A DNA stretch of 64,000 bases from Martelella lutilitoris (GTDB lineage Bacteria > Pseudomonadota > Alphaproteobacteria > Rhizobiales > Rhizobiaceae), in the NCBI RefSeq assembly GCF_005924265.1, contig NZ_VCLB01000001.1, positions 186,001 to 250,000 of the forward strand, given 5' to 3'. How positions within the stretch are numbered: the stretch's first letter is position 1; every line of letters begins with the position of its first letter. Below are positions 40,469 through 47,942 of this stretch, piece after piece. The position numbers and the translations under genes were made by a program. The notes beneath the pieces were generated by a model. The model saw nothing but the letters and a program-made list of their open reading frames with translations. It was not told where the DNA came from and did not search any database.

Positions 40469-40577
40469 TCTTGACGCCTGCGATCGCAGATGCTGCATCT
40501 GCTCCATGAAACACTGATATCGAACAGGAGGTCGCGTCTTCCTGCGTTTTCAAACGCCGCAACGCACCACAGCAATC

Positions 40578-41240
40578 ATGAACGCGACCACACAGAAAGA
40601 GCACCGCTTCGACAGGGTTTTCGACGCTATTCACGAGGCCGCCGAGGGAAAAGACAGGCTGATCGTTGCCATTGCCGGCGCGCCCGGCAGCGGAAAATCA
40701 ACATTGAGCGACCGCCTCTGCCAGAGGCTGAATGCCGGCGCGGCGGACGGCGACCTCGCAGCCGTCGTGCCGATGGACGGTTTCCACCTTGATGATGGCG
40801 TATTGCGCGAACAGGGGACGCTGGCCAGAAAAGGCGCGCCCTTCACCTTTGACGTCGGCGGGCTGAACTCCATTCTTTCCCGCCTGAAGGCCAACCGGGA
40901 GGACGCGGTCGCCGTTCCGCTGTTCGACCGGGATCTCGAAATCGCGCGGGCGGGCGCGCGCATCATCCCCAAGAGCCGGAAGATCATTCTTGTCGAGGGC
41001 AATTACCTGCTTCTGGACCTGCCGCCCTGGTCGGGCCTGAAGCGATATTTCGACCTTTCCGTGGCCCTGTCCGTTCCCTTTTCAACGCTTGAGACACGCC
41101 TCATCGCGCGCTGGACGGAGCAGGGCTTCTCCCAGGGCGAGGCCCGCCGCCGCGCCCGCGAAAACGACCTGGTGAACGCCGGCCTCGTCCAGGAAAAGGG
41201 GCTGGACGCGACCTTGGTCATCGAGGCTGAAGAAGCATAG
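40578..41240 (+). CDS. P-loop sugar/nucleoside kinase-like protein (FrcK/YggC type)
   Basis: 220 residues. Walker A IAGAPGSGKSTLSDR near 30-44, then VPMDGFHLDD and GAPFTFDVGG, then VEGNYLLLDLPPW. This is the pattern of the uridine-kinase-related family that includes FrcK of the rhizobial fructose importer. Likely phosphorylates the sugar brought in by the preceding transporter. No other catabolic enzyme (isomerase, aldolase, mutarotase) accompanies it in this operon. Confidence 0.84.
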   Translation: MNATTQKEHRFDRVFDAIHEAAEGKDRLIVAIAGAPGSGKSTLSDRLCQRLNAGAADGDLAAVVPMDGFHLDDGVLREQGTLARKGAPFTFDVGGLNSILSRLKANREDAVAVPLFDRDLEIARAGARIIPKSRKIILVEGNYLLLDLPPWSGLKRYFDLSVALSVPFSTLETRLIARWTEQGFSQGEARRRARENDLVNAGLVQEKGLDATLVIEAEEA

Positions 41241-41571
41241 GGCGCCCCCGGAAGCCGGGAACGGACAAAAGAGCGCATCGCGTCACACCGGCCGCCCGCT
41301 GCCGCCGGTCTCGCCGCCAAAGCGCAGATGCGCCAAACGGGGTACTCGAACGGGAAACCGCCAAGACGGGACCGGAATGGAAAAGATGAAGCGCTTCATC
41401 CGTGCGATCGACATCGGCGGGGATGCGGTCACTATGGCGGAAATACGAGCATCGGGTGAAAAAGTGGAATCCGATTTTTCGGTAACCCGATGCGCATAAC
41501 AAAGATATGGATCGCAGGGCGATTCAGATTAACCACCCGGGGATCCACGAAAAATAGAGGTATCCTCCCGT
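41241..41571. other. intergenic region between kinase gene and gtr-type cluster
   Basis: Contains only one small plus-strand frame (41377-41499, 40 codons, with AIDIGGDAVTMAEI near its start, faintly like the N-terminus of a ROK kinase), which may be a remnant or chance. On the minus strand GAGG/CCTC followed by TATTTTT (41550-41567) is a weak terminator for the gene ending at 41572. Confidence 0.4.
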
Positions 41572-43158
41572 TTATTCGCAGCGCTCTCGGACAAACAATG
41601 TCAGCGGATCAGCAGCCTCGATTCGGTATTCTTGCCAACGATTATCCTGTCGCAACAACGCCCTGACTTGATCGTTATATACAGCGCCCGGCAAGTGTTG
41701 GTTGAGAGAGTCGCGTAAGCCTGCCTCATTTGGCAATAGAACAAAATTGGCCTTCTCGATCTCCTGCTCCATTGTCTCCCATTCCCGCACAAAAAACAGC
41801 CAATCTAGGGCAAGGCGCAACCGGTCTTTCTTCGCCACCTCAAGCGCCACGGTTTGGGCCGTAACCGGCTGAGAACCTACTACGGCAAAGCGATACATGG
41901 GCGCGCCGCAGAGAGGTGTCGCTGAGGCACTCTGCACAACGATGTCCGAGATCTGTTCCACCATCGCTGCCGTATCCTTGCGATATAACCCCTGATTATA
42001 GGTATGTGCCGGCTCGAGAAACAATACCGCCAAAAGAGCGATTGCCGCGGAACCCCGAAAAGACTGACGAGGGAACATCGAAAGCAGCCTGCTTAGCGCG
42101 ACTACCGAACTGATGACAAAAGGAAAGAAGAAAAAGCTGCCCTGGTAGACTGTCTTCTCCGCCGAATTGGTCATCCCGATAAAAATCAGCAATGTCCAGG
42201 CATAATAGGCAAGGGAGCGGATATCGCTTCTCTTGGTCGCCAATGACGCCGCAATATCGATCAGGATTAACGCGACGCCGACATAAAAAAGGTTGCCAAG
42301 TCCGACCGAGCCCCCCGGTCCGGTTGCATAGTAACTCAGGTGGAACCAGCGGTCACCGGGAGTGAACCAGATATCTCTGTTAGAAACCAGGGCTTGGTGG
42401 ACATAGGCATATGTCTGGCCTCCCCAGATATATGCGACAGGCACTAGAATGACGAAGGCGGCCGCCACCGTGATGGCTGCTCCAGAGACGGCTTTTGACC
42501 TCGCCTCGCTTTGAAGCGCGACGCCGGCGACAAGTGCAAAACCAAGCATCGGAACGGTAATCACGACGGCGCTGAGTTTGATGATCATGGAGAATGCGCA
42601 GAGCAGACCCACCAACGCCGCCGCGCGATGATCACGCTTCGCACCCTCCCTGACCAAAAGCACATAGCCGGAAAATGCGAAGAAAAGACCCGCGATCATG
42701 TCGGGTCTCAACTCGGATATGATCGCCCCGGCGACTGGAACGAACATTGCGGCAATCGCGAGCAGCGTCGCCGCCCGGTCGTCAATTCTGTCACCCGCGA
42801 CACTGAACATCATCAGGGCAAAGGCCGAGAGCCCCCAGATATTCATGATGTAAGGCCCGACATTGCTCGGACCGAAAAACCAATAGCCAAGGACGACCGT
42901 CAGGGCTTCAACCGGCGCGTGCGGCGGGTACTGAACAAAACTCTCCGCCAGCGACCAAAGGGAGCGCACACCGTCCAACATGAAGCGGTAGTAGCCATCC
43001 ATCAAATAGCCGCTATCGTCATACGTTGGAGGCGCGGACAGGGCCCCTACGTTCACTGTGAGCGAAATGTTCAGTGCCGTAAATGTGACTACGGCGACCG
43101 TCAGTATGGCCAAATTTTCAGATTTCGAGCGCATTCGTCCCCAGCTAATTTCGTTCAC
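41572..43158 (-). CDS. polytopic membrane glycosyltransferase, GT39/ArnT-like
   Basis: 528 residues with about 10-11 transmembrane helices and a C-terminal periplasmic part of ~140 residues. The first periplasmic loop carries the acidic motif PPTYDDSGY expected of lipid-phosphosugar-dependent (GT-C) transferases, and a second loop ISELRPDM. It would use an undecaprenyl-phosphate-linked sugar, plausibly one made by the GtrB-like enzyme in the same cluster. The acceptor (O-antigen, lipid A or protein) cannot be told. Ends 87 bp downstream of the 182-residue protein gene. Confidence 0.72.
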   Translation of the reverse strand: MNEISWGRMRSKSENLAILTVAVVTFTALNISLTVNVGALSAPPTYDDSGYLMDGYYRFMLDGVRSLWSLAESFVQYPPHAPVEALTVVLGYWFFGPSNVGPYIMNIWGLSAFALMMFSVAGDRIDDRAATLLAIAAMFVPVAGAIISELRPDMIAGLFFAFSGYVLLVREGAKRDHRAAALVGLLCAFSMIIKLSAVVITVPMLGFALVAGVALQSEARSKAVSGAAITVAAAFVILVPVAYIWGGQTYAYVHQALVSNRDIWFTPGDRWFHLSYYATGPGGSVGLGNLFYVGVALILIDIAASLATKRSDIRSLAYYAWTLLIFIGMTNSAEKTVYQGSFFFFPFVISSVVALSRLLSMFPRQSFRGSAAIALLAVLFLEPAHTYNQGLYRKDTAAMVEQISDIVVQSASATPLCGAPMYRFAVVGSQPVTAQTVALEVAKKDRLRLALDWLFFVREWETMEQEIEKANFVLLPNEAGLRDSLNQHLPGAVYNDQVRALLRQDNRWQEYRIEAADPLTLFVRERCE

Positions 43159-43245
43159 GATACAACGATCTCAGAGGCTTGCGGTTGCTACAACAGAATT
43201 GCGCCTTTGGCGACTGCGCCCGACAATCGGTTTCGATTCAGCCAG

Positions 43246-43794
43246 CTATCGGATCGCGATCTCTTCGAGCGCGATTGCCAGTTCGCGTTGGTCCGGTCCG
43301 CCGGGCCTTCGGGCGTCTGGCAAATCGAAGGCGAGCGTGTTGAGACCATCAACCAGCAGTTTCTTGTCGAAGCGTATGTTCAGATCCAATCCCTCTCGCT
43401 CGAAAACCTCACCAGAATAGATTTCATTATTATTTAGGTATACTGATATTCTCTGGCGATCGAATACTATTCCGTGAATGTAAATCTCACCGTCAAATTT
43501 ACTTTTTTCACCCACAATGAATTTTATCTCGGCATATTTCCCGTCGCTCCATCGATGCTCTGATTCCGGATTCGACCAGCCTCTGTAGTAACCGATATCG
43601 GAATTCCTATGATTGTAATATTTATCCGGATCGATTGCTTCTATTTTCTCTAATTGCTTAGGATTTATGCTGACATCTTTTGCAATATAATATCTGTAAT
43701 AAGGATCGCTTACGTTCGGATGTAATAATAAATAAAGCATAAACAGGTAGAATGCAGCGATCAAAGAAATAATGAATCTATATGCATAAGTCAT
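43246..43794 (-). CDS. membrane-anchored periplasmic protein of unknown function
   Basis: 182 residues from ATG at 43794, which overlaps the preceding stop codon (ATGA) and has GAGG about 9 nt upstream. One N-terminal helix (FIISLIAAFYLFMLYLLL), then ~150 periplasmic residues. The C-terminal half alternates beta-strand-like segments (GEIYIHGIVFDRQRISVYL, LNIRFDKKLLVDGLNTLAF, LAIALEEIAI), suggesting a jelly-roll carbohydrate-binding fold (inference). Its DNA is the most AT-rich coding stretch in the cluster. The long frame to 44142 overlaps the upstream gene and is not used. Probably works with the two flanking membrane transferases. Confidence 0.68.
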   Translation of the reverse strand: MTYAYRFIISLIAAFYLFMLYLLLHPNVSDPYYRYYIAKDVSINPKQLEKIEAIDPDKYYNHRNSDIGYYRGWSNPESEHRWSDGKYAEIKFIVGEKSKFDGEIYIHGIVFDRQRISVYLNNNEIYSGEVFEREGLDLNIRFDKKLLVDGLNTLAFDLPDARRPGGPDQRELAIALEEIAIR

Positions 43795-44906
43795 ATTACC
43801 CATCCTCGCCCAGTGAACCAAGCCGTGTAGATGGCGAGCTGCATGATGACGGATCCTGTCAGGAACAGAATCCATATCTTCCGATTTGTGCAAGCGCAGG
43901 CGATCGCAAGCAGAACCGGCGCCTGCCAGAAAATATAGCGTGGCATCGACCATAAGCCTGTCGAGAGGGGGATGAGCGTGCACAGAACCGAGAAGATCGC
44001 GAGTTCCACATGCCGCTTGTAGATGAGGAAAGCCGGAACTATGAGAGCCGCCGCACTCATAAGTGCGAGGTATTTGCCATAGGCATCGCCGGACAGGCCA
44101 TCCCCAATGCGGGCGAAGGGATTTCCGGGAGATCGGTCCCAAGCCCTTTGGATGTGGGAGAAAGCGAAGGCATCGCCGGTGTGACGGTAGAGAAAGAACA
44201 TATAGAGCGACAGTCCCAAAGGGATAAGAATACCCCCCAAAACCAGAGGTTCAGGCCTGAAGCGTCGTTCCGGGTGCCTCCAGTCTTCGACCAGTTTTCT
44301 GATCGCCACATAAAGATATGCGATCAATGCGAAATTTCCGGCCAGGCGAACCGCAGAAAGGATGCCGCCCACAACGCCGGAAAGGACGAAACGTTCTTGC
44401 TTGAGGTTGTAGAAAAATGCGGAAGTAAAGAAAAGAAAACAGGATTCCGTGTATCCCACGTTTCCGTAGATGGCAAATGGATTGAGCGCGACCACCGAAG
44501 CGGAGACCATCAAAGGAATAGCCGGGAAATATACGCGCGAAAGTTTCATGAAGTATATAATCGATAAAAGAAAGAAAAATCTGCTTGATATCAGAAGAGC
44601 ATAAGAGTGCGAGACGTCAAAAACGGAGTATACAAACCGTGCAAATAACGGAAAGACAGGGAAGAAGGCCCAGTTCGCCGCATCCATCCGCTCGTGCGCG
44701 TGTGGTTCGAGATCGTAACCTGCCTCAACGATACCCCGATACCATCCGCAGTCCCAGGTGCACATTTCCGAATAGCGAAAACCGGAGAACTTCATGATCA
44801 GCAGTTCAAGGACCTGGTTCAGGATGAAGAATCCGACGCCAATCGCGAGAAGTGCGTATTTCTCGTCTGCGAACAAGGTCTTCTTTTTGAATGAAAAAGC
44901 AATCAC
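43791..44906 (-). CDS. PIG-V-like mannosyltransferase family membrane protein
   Basis: 371 residues with about eight or nine transmembrane helices. The first extracytoplasmic loop has EMCTWDCGWYRGIVEAGYD, the WDxxWY pattern of PIG-V-type GT-C mannosyltransferases, and helix 4-5 carries NPFAIYGNVGYTES. Would transfer a polyprenyl-phosphate sugar on the periplasmic side. Translationally coupled to the downstream 182-residue gene. Acceptor unknown. Confidence 0.75.
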   Translation of the reverse strand: MIAFSFKKKTLFADEKYALLAIGVGFFILNQVLELLIMKFSGFRYSEMCTWDCGWYRGIVEAGYDLEPHAHERMDAANWAFFPVFPLFARFVYSVFDVSHSYALLISSRFFFLLSIIYFMKLSRVYFPAIPLMVSASVVALNPFAIYGNVGYTESCFLFFTSAFFYNLKQERFVLSGVVGGILSAVRLAGNFALIAYLYVAIRKLVEDWRHPERRFRPEPLVLGGILIPLGLSLYMFFLYRHTGDAFAFSHIQRAWDRSPGNPFARIGDGLSGDAYGKYLALMSAAALIVPAFLIYKRHVELAIFSVLCTLIPLSTGLWSMPRYIFWQAPVLLAIACACTNRKIWILFLTGSVIMQLAIYTAWFTGRGWVI

Positions 44907-45002
44907 CGGGTCAACCCCTTGAGTATAAGTGCATTATGAGAAGTTGTCCGATCTGATCTGAGAAAGACAGTTGCCAGGCCGGACGGTCGCCCGGCGGGCA
45001 TA

Positions 45003-45950
45003 TCAAACCACCTTATCGACAATGAAGCGTGGCCGGCGTTTTACCTCCAGATATATCTTGCCCACATATTCGCCGATAATCCCCATGCAGAAAATCTGCA
45101 GACCGCCGAGCCAGAGCATCGGCAGCACGGTTGAGGCCCAGCCCGGAACCGTGCTTTTGGAGACGAAGAGACGTTCCATCAAGAACCAGAATGCGAGAAG
45201 CATCGAAAGCAGAAATACGGTAATACCCAGGCCAGCCACGAACCGAAGCGGCGCCGCCGAGAAGGAAGTCACGCCGTTGACGGCGAGCGATAGCATTTTC
45301 CTCAGCGTGTATTTGGTTTCACCGTGCTCCCGGCTCTGGCGATCATATCTGATGACCTCGGTTTTAAACCCCAGGCTGGGTATGATCCCACGCAGAAACA
45401 GATTGGTCTCCTCATGCGCCAGAAGCGCCTTGAGCGCTTTTTGCGACATCAGCCTGAAATCCGCATGATCGGGCACGATCTGCGCGCCCATTAGCTTCAT
45501 CAGCCCATAATACCCCTTCGCCGTATTCTTCTTGAAAAAGCTGTCCCTTCCGCGCGAGCGGCGAACGCCGAGCGCCAGCTCTGCGCCGGCTTCATGGGCC
45601 TTCAGCATCTCGACAATGGCGTTGATATCGTCCTGCAAGTCACTGTCGATCGTCACGACGACATCGGCGTCGGCAACTGAAAGCCCTGCCAGCATGGCGT
45701 TCTGGTGACCGTAATTGCGGCTGAGCTTCAAGCCGGTGGCGCCAATCTCCTTCGTAAAATCCTCGATCTGCTGCCATGTCCGATCCGAACTGCCGTCATC
45801 GACAAGGATCATCCGGAACCCCGCCAGCGCCAGATCCTCCCGGGACACGAGGTTCGCGAGAAAATCATTCAGGACCGGAATCGTGTGAGGAAGGTTTTCC
45901 TCTTCATTATAGCAGGGGATCACAACATCAAGAGAGTAGGGGCTAGCCAT
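45003..45950 (-). CDS. gtrB: GtrB-like polyprenyl-phosphate glycosyltransferase (GT2)
   Basis: 315 residues. GT2 domain with VVIPCYNEEENLPHTI near the start, VDDGSSDRTW, and the metal-binding VVTIDSDLQDD around 100; QRWRMS is replaced by SREHGETKYT in the acceptor loop. Two C-terminal helices (VAGLGITVFLLSMLLAFWFL and WLGGLQIFCMGIIGEYVG) are typical of GtrB/DPM1-like proteins. Makes undecaprenyl-phosphate-sugar for periplasmic transferases. Overlaps gtrA by 8 bp. Confidence 0.87.
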   Translation of the reverse strand: MASPYSLDVVIPCYNEEENLPHTIPVLNDFLANLVSREDLALAGFRMILVDDGSSDRTWQQIEDFTKEIGATGLKLSRNYGHQNAMLAGLSVADADVVVTIDSDLQDDINAIVEMLKAHEAGAELALGVRRSRGRDSFFKKNTAKGYYGLMKLMGAQIVPDHADFRLMSQKALKALLAHEETNLFLRGIIPSLGFKTEVIRYDRQSREHGETKYTLRKMLSLAVNGVTSFSAAPLRFVAGLGITVFLLSMLLAFWFLMERLFVSKSTVPGWASTVLPMLWLGGLQIFCMGIIGEYVGKIYLEVKRRPRFIVDKVV

Positions 45951-46323
45951 CTTTATCGAAAACCCAGAACTTCATTACCAGGAAGAAACCGACATTGTAG
46001 GCCACCATCGCGACGAGCTGCGATGCCATTTCCGGCAAATCACTCTGCCGCGTCAGGGCAACAAGGACGATCAAATTAAGGCCATAGGCCAAGGCAAAGC
46101 CTATCAGAAAACGATATGCCACTCTCCGGTTGTAGGTCGAATCGAAGGTGAATCGACCATTGAACAGGAAGCTGTTCAGCAGCCCGAAGGCATAGCCGGC
46201 GATGTTGCAGGTAACGGGAGCAAAGCCAATATAGCTCAGACCCGCTATTACCGACAGCGTGATGACGGTGTTCATCACGCCCACGAGTCCGTACTTCAGG
46301 AATTGCTCTACAACCAGCGGCAT
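45943..46323 (-). CDS. gtrA: GtrA family flippase-like membrane protein
   Basis: 126 residues with four transmembrane helices; FLKYGLVGVMNTVITL opens the family motif and NIAGYAFGLLNSFLFNGRFTF is the conserved central part. Thought to flip undecaprenyl-phosphate-sugar to the periplasm. First gene of the cluster, overlapping gtrB. Confidence 0.87.
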   Translation of the reverse strand: MPLVVEQFLKYGLVGVMNTVITLSVIAGLSYIGFAPVTCNIAGYAFGLLNSFLFNGRFTFDSTYNRRVAYRFLIGFALAYGLNLIVLVALTRQSDLPEMASQLVAMVAYNVGFFLVMKFWVFDKDG

Positions 46324-46469
46324 CGGCAGGCCCGACCTTCTACAACGTATCGCCCGAGTCTCCTTAAGACGTCTCTGCGTTCATGTCACGCATGTTGTGA
46401 AGCGGCTTGAAAAACTAAAAGGCGAAACAGTTGGCGCTCGGCTTCTCTCTTCGGCATCATATCGTTCAT

Positions 46470-46632
46470 ACCGGCCACAATGGCCAGAAGCCCGCCGCAA
46501 ATCAGAACGCCGCCTTGAAATCCAAAGTCACCATGGCAGCGATCATGGGCGAAAAACTTTTTGGCTCGAGCTTTCTCAACAGTCGCCGTCAAAGCCAACA
46601 AGATCAAGCAATGGACGGGTCAATCCCTCCCG
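46470..46632 (+). pseudogene. remnant of IS3-family transposase OrfA
   Basis: In one frame (46503-46556) NAALKSKVTMAAIMGEK matches the helix-turn-helix region of IS3-type OrfA. After a 1-nt shift at about 46556-46561 the next frame reads LARAFSTVAVKANKIKQWTG, the second half of the same domain (usually TLAELA...VHANQIKQWK). No OrfB, inverted repeats or start codon are seen, so only a fragment survives. Confidence 0.62.
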
Positions 46633-46639
46633 CGAAAGG

Positions 46640-46800
46640 GCTGGTGTATCTGGAGTCGAGAACCATTTAGATCACAATCTCTGCAAGCCATCGGCTGCAC
46701 GCTCGGCCGAACTCGGTTGCACGGAATTCGAAATCGTGGCCATTACTGGCCATAAGACCTCGGAGGCCAAGAAATACAAGCCGAGCAGCCGGCCAGAGCT
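46640..46800 (+). pseudogene. C-terminal remnant of a tyrosine recombinase (phage-type integrase)
   Basis: Frame 46673-46770 reads HNLCKPSAARSAELG followed by CTEFEIVAITGHKTSEAKKY. This corresponds to the HxxR box, the GH box and the catalytic Tyr region of rhizobial P4/XerD-like integrases. The catalytic Arg of HxxR is a Cys here, and upstream catalytic boxes are missing, so the protein is dead. It lies about 100 bp from the 3' end of tRNA-Phe. Confidence 0.65.
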
Positions 46801-46899
46801 CCCGTGCTGCCCCCCCCTCAGGCGCATGTCAGCAAAGCACAGCAACGACAAAGGGACAATGCCAAAGCTCAACCGTTAAAAATCACTTCTGTAGATAAA

Positions 46900-46975
46900 T
46901 GGTGCCCAGACGCGGATTCGAACCACGGACACGCGGATTTTCAATCCGCTGCTCTACCAACTGAGCTATCTGGGC
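46900..46975 (-). tRNA. tRNA-Phe (anticodon GAA)
   Basis: 76 nt with encoded CCA. Acceptor GCCCAGA/TCTGGGC, D arm with AGCTCAGTTGGTAGAGC, anticodon stem GCGGA/TCCGC around TTGAAAA and T arm with GGTTCGAATCC. All stems pair fully. Its 3' end faces the integrase remnant. Confidence 0.97.
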
Positions 46976-47035
46976 AGGCGCCTGCTAAGCGATAGCGGGC
47001 TGCCTTTGCGGACCGCCGGCCCGCGAATGAGCGCG

Positions 47036-47064
47036 TTTATAGCATTTTGTTTTTTCAAGTCCAG
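47036..47064 (-). promoter_or_regulatory. probable promoter of tRNA-Phe
   Basis: On the minus strand CTGGAC, 17 bp, then TATAAA, placed about 60 bp upstream of the tRNA 5' end. The region also has AAGTCCAG/CTGGACTT arms (47057-47102) overlapping the -35 box. Confidence 0.55.
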
Positions 47065-47245
47065 CGGCAATTTTCCGTTTTTTCAAGAAAATTTCTGGAC
47101 TTCTTTGAGGCGCCGGAAACGCCGGCCCCTCAGGGCAAAACCGCTGCAGACGCCATCGAAAAGCCGGGCGGGAACGCGGCGTGGCGCCTCCGGCAGGCCT
47201 TGCAGGCGCATCACCGCTTGGCATCTGGCGCCGGCCGCGGCCGTA

Positions 47246-47593
47246 TCAGCACGCCGAATGACGCGGGCGCGCGCCTGACAGTTCCTCGGCAAGCAGGATA
47301 ACCTCTCCGAGCCGGGGATGGGCGAGTTCATAGACCGTTTCGCTGCCCTGCCGGGGCGCCAGGATCAAGCCGTGGGCGAGAAGCGAAGCCATGGCGGCGG
47401 CAACCTCGATGATGGAAAGGCCGGTCATCCGGCAGACGTCGAGGCGGCTCAACCCGCCCGCCTCCAGCGCCCTGGCAATCTGCAGACATTCGGTTCTGGC
47501 AAGCGCCGCCAGCGCGCAGGCATGAGATACAAGACGCGGATCGGGCTCTTTGCGCTTCGGCAGAAAATGTACTTTTGCGTTTAACTCACGCAT
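47246..47593 (-). CDS. winged-helix transcriptional regulator (ArsR-like)
   Basis: 115 residues with a helix-turn-helix/winged-helix core: LAALARTECLQIARALEAGG, then LSRLDVCRMTGLSIIEVAAA and the wing ILAPRQGSETVYEL. Four cysteines (near 26, 36, 54 and the last residue), so redox or metal sensing is possible but unproven. A perfect ATATTA-N8-TAATAT inverted repeat lies 13 bp before its start, suggesting autoregulation. Divergent from the GH13 phosphorylase gene. Confidence 0.72.
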   Translation of the reverse strand: MRELNAKVHFLPKRKEPDPRLVSHACALAALARTECLQIARALEAGGLSRLDVCRMTGLSIIEVAAAMASLLAHGLILAPRQGSETVYELAHPRLGEVILLAEELSGARPRHSAC

Positions 47594-47942
47594 GATTAGC
47601 CTTTAATATTATTTAATACTAATATAAAACAAGATAGAAACTTCATTTAAAAATAAATTTTCATTGCCTTGCGTAATATAATTCCCGTTTCCGACTAACA
47701 CAACCGGAAACTTCTTGAAAGCTCTTCTTTTGATGGAAGACCGCGCCGGACACCCGGCTCTGGCGGCGTGCGGACTGGCATCGAAACGCCGAGCGGGCCC
47801 TGTCCGCACGATGATGCAGGCAGTCGCGCGCATGTGGCGCCGCAACAAAAACCGGCCGGGAAAGCACGGTTTTGTCCTTGATAGGCGATTGCCAATCGAA
47901 ACCGACATGCTAACCTTGGCGTGTGGGGAAAGAAGGACAAGA
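47594..47942. other. divergent promoter region
   Basis: Left half (47594-47690) is strongly AT-rich and contains the operator described separately. The right half has an open frame leading into the phosphorylase gene, but it is Arg-rich and unconserved and is not taken as coding. Confidence 0.5.
47606..47625. promoter_or_regulatory. inverted repeat ATATTA-N8-TAATAT, probable operator
   Basis: Perfect 6+6 hyphenated palindrome in AT-rich DNA, 13 bp upstream of the winged-helix regulator start. The position fits a repressor site overlapping its own promoter. Confidence 0.5.

Larger units (their letters stand above)
41572..46975. mobile_element. candidate tRNA-Phe-associated genomic island (decayed)
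   Basis: A minus-strand surface-polysaccharide cluster, AT-richer than the flanks (most clearly 43,430-43,790). It is bounded on the right by remnants of an IS3 OrfA and a tyrosine recombinase that abut the 3' end of tRNA-Phe. The 3' end of a tRNA gene is the usual integrase target. I found no second copy of the tRNA 3' end in the window, so the left boundary is only placed by gene content. Confidence 0.45.

Noticed and set aside
41377-41499. 40-codon frame with a DIGG segment resembling a ROK kinase N-terminus
   Set aside because: Too short and too weak to call a gene or pseudogene; noted only in the gap entry.
43566-43577. GGATTCGA match to the tRNA-Phe 3' half as a possible att site
   Set aside because: Only eight bases, inside a coding sequence; expected by chance.
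46386-46607. 73-codon minus-strand frame between gtrA and tRNA-Phe
   Set aside because: Antisense to the IS3 OrfA remnant, without similarity or ribosome binding site.
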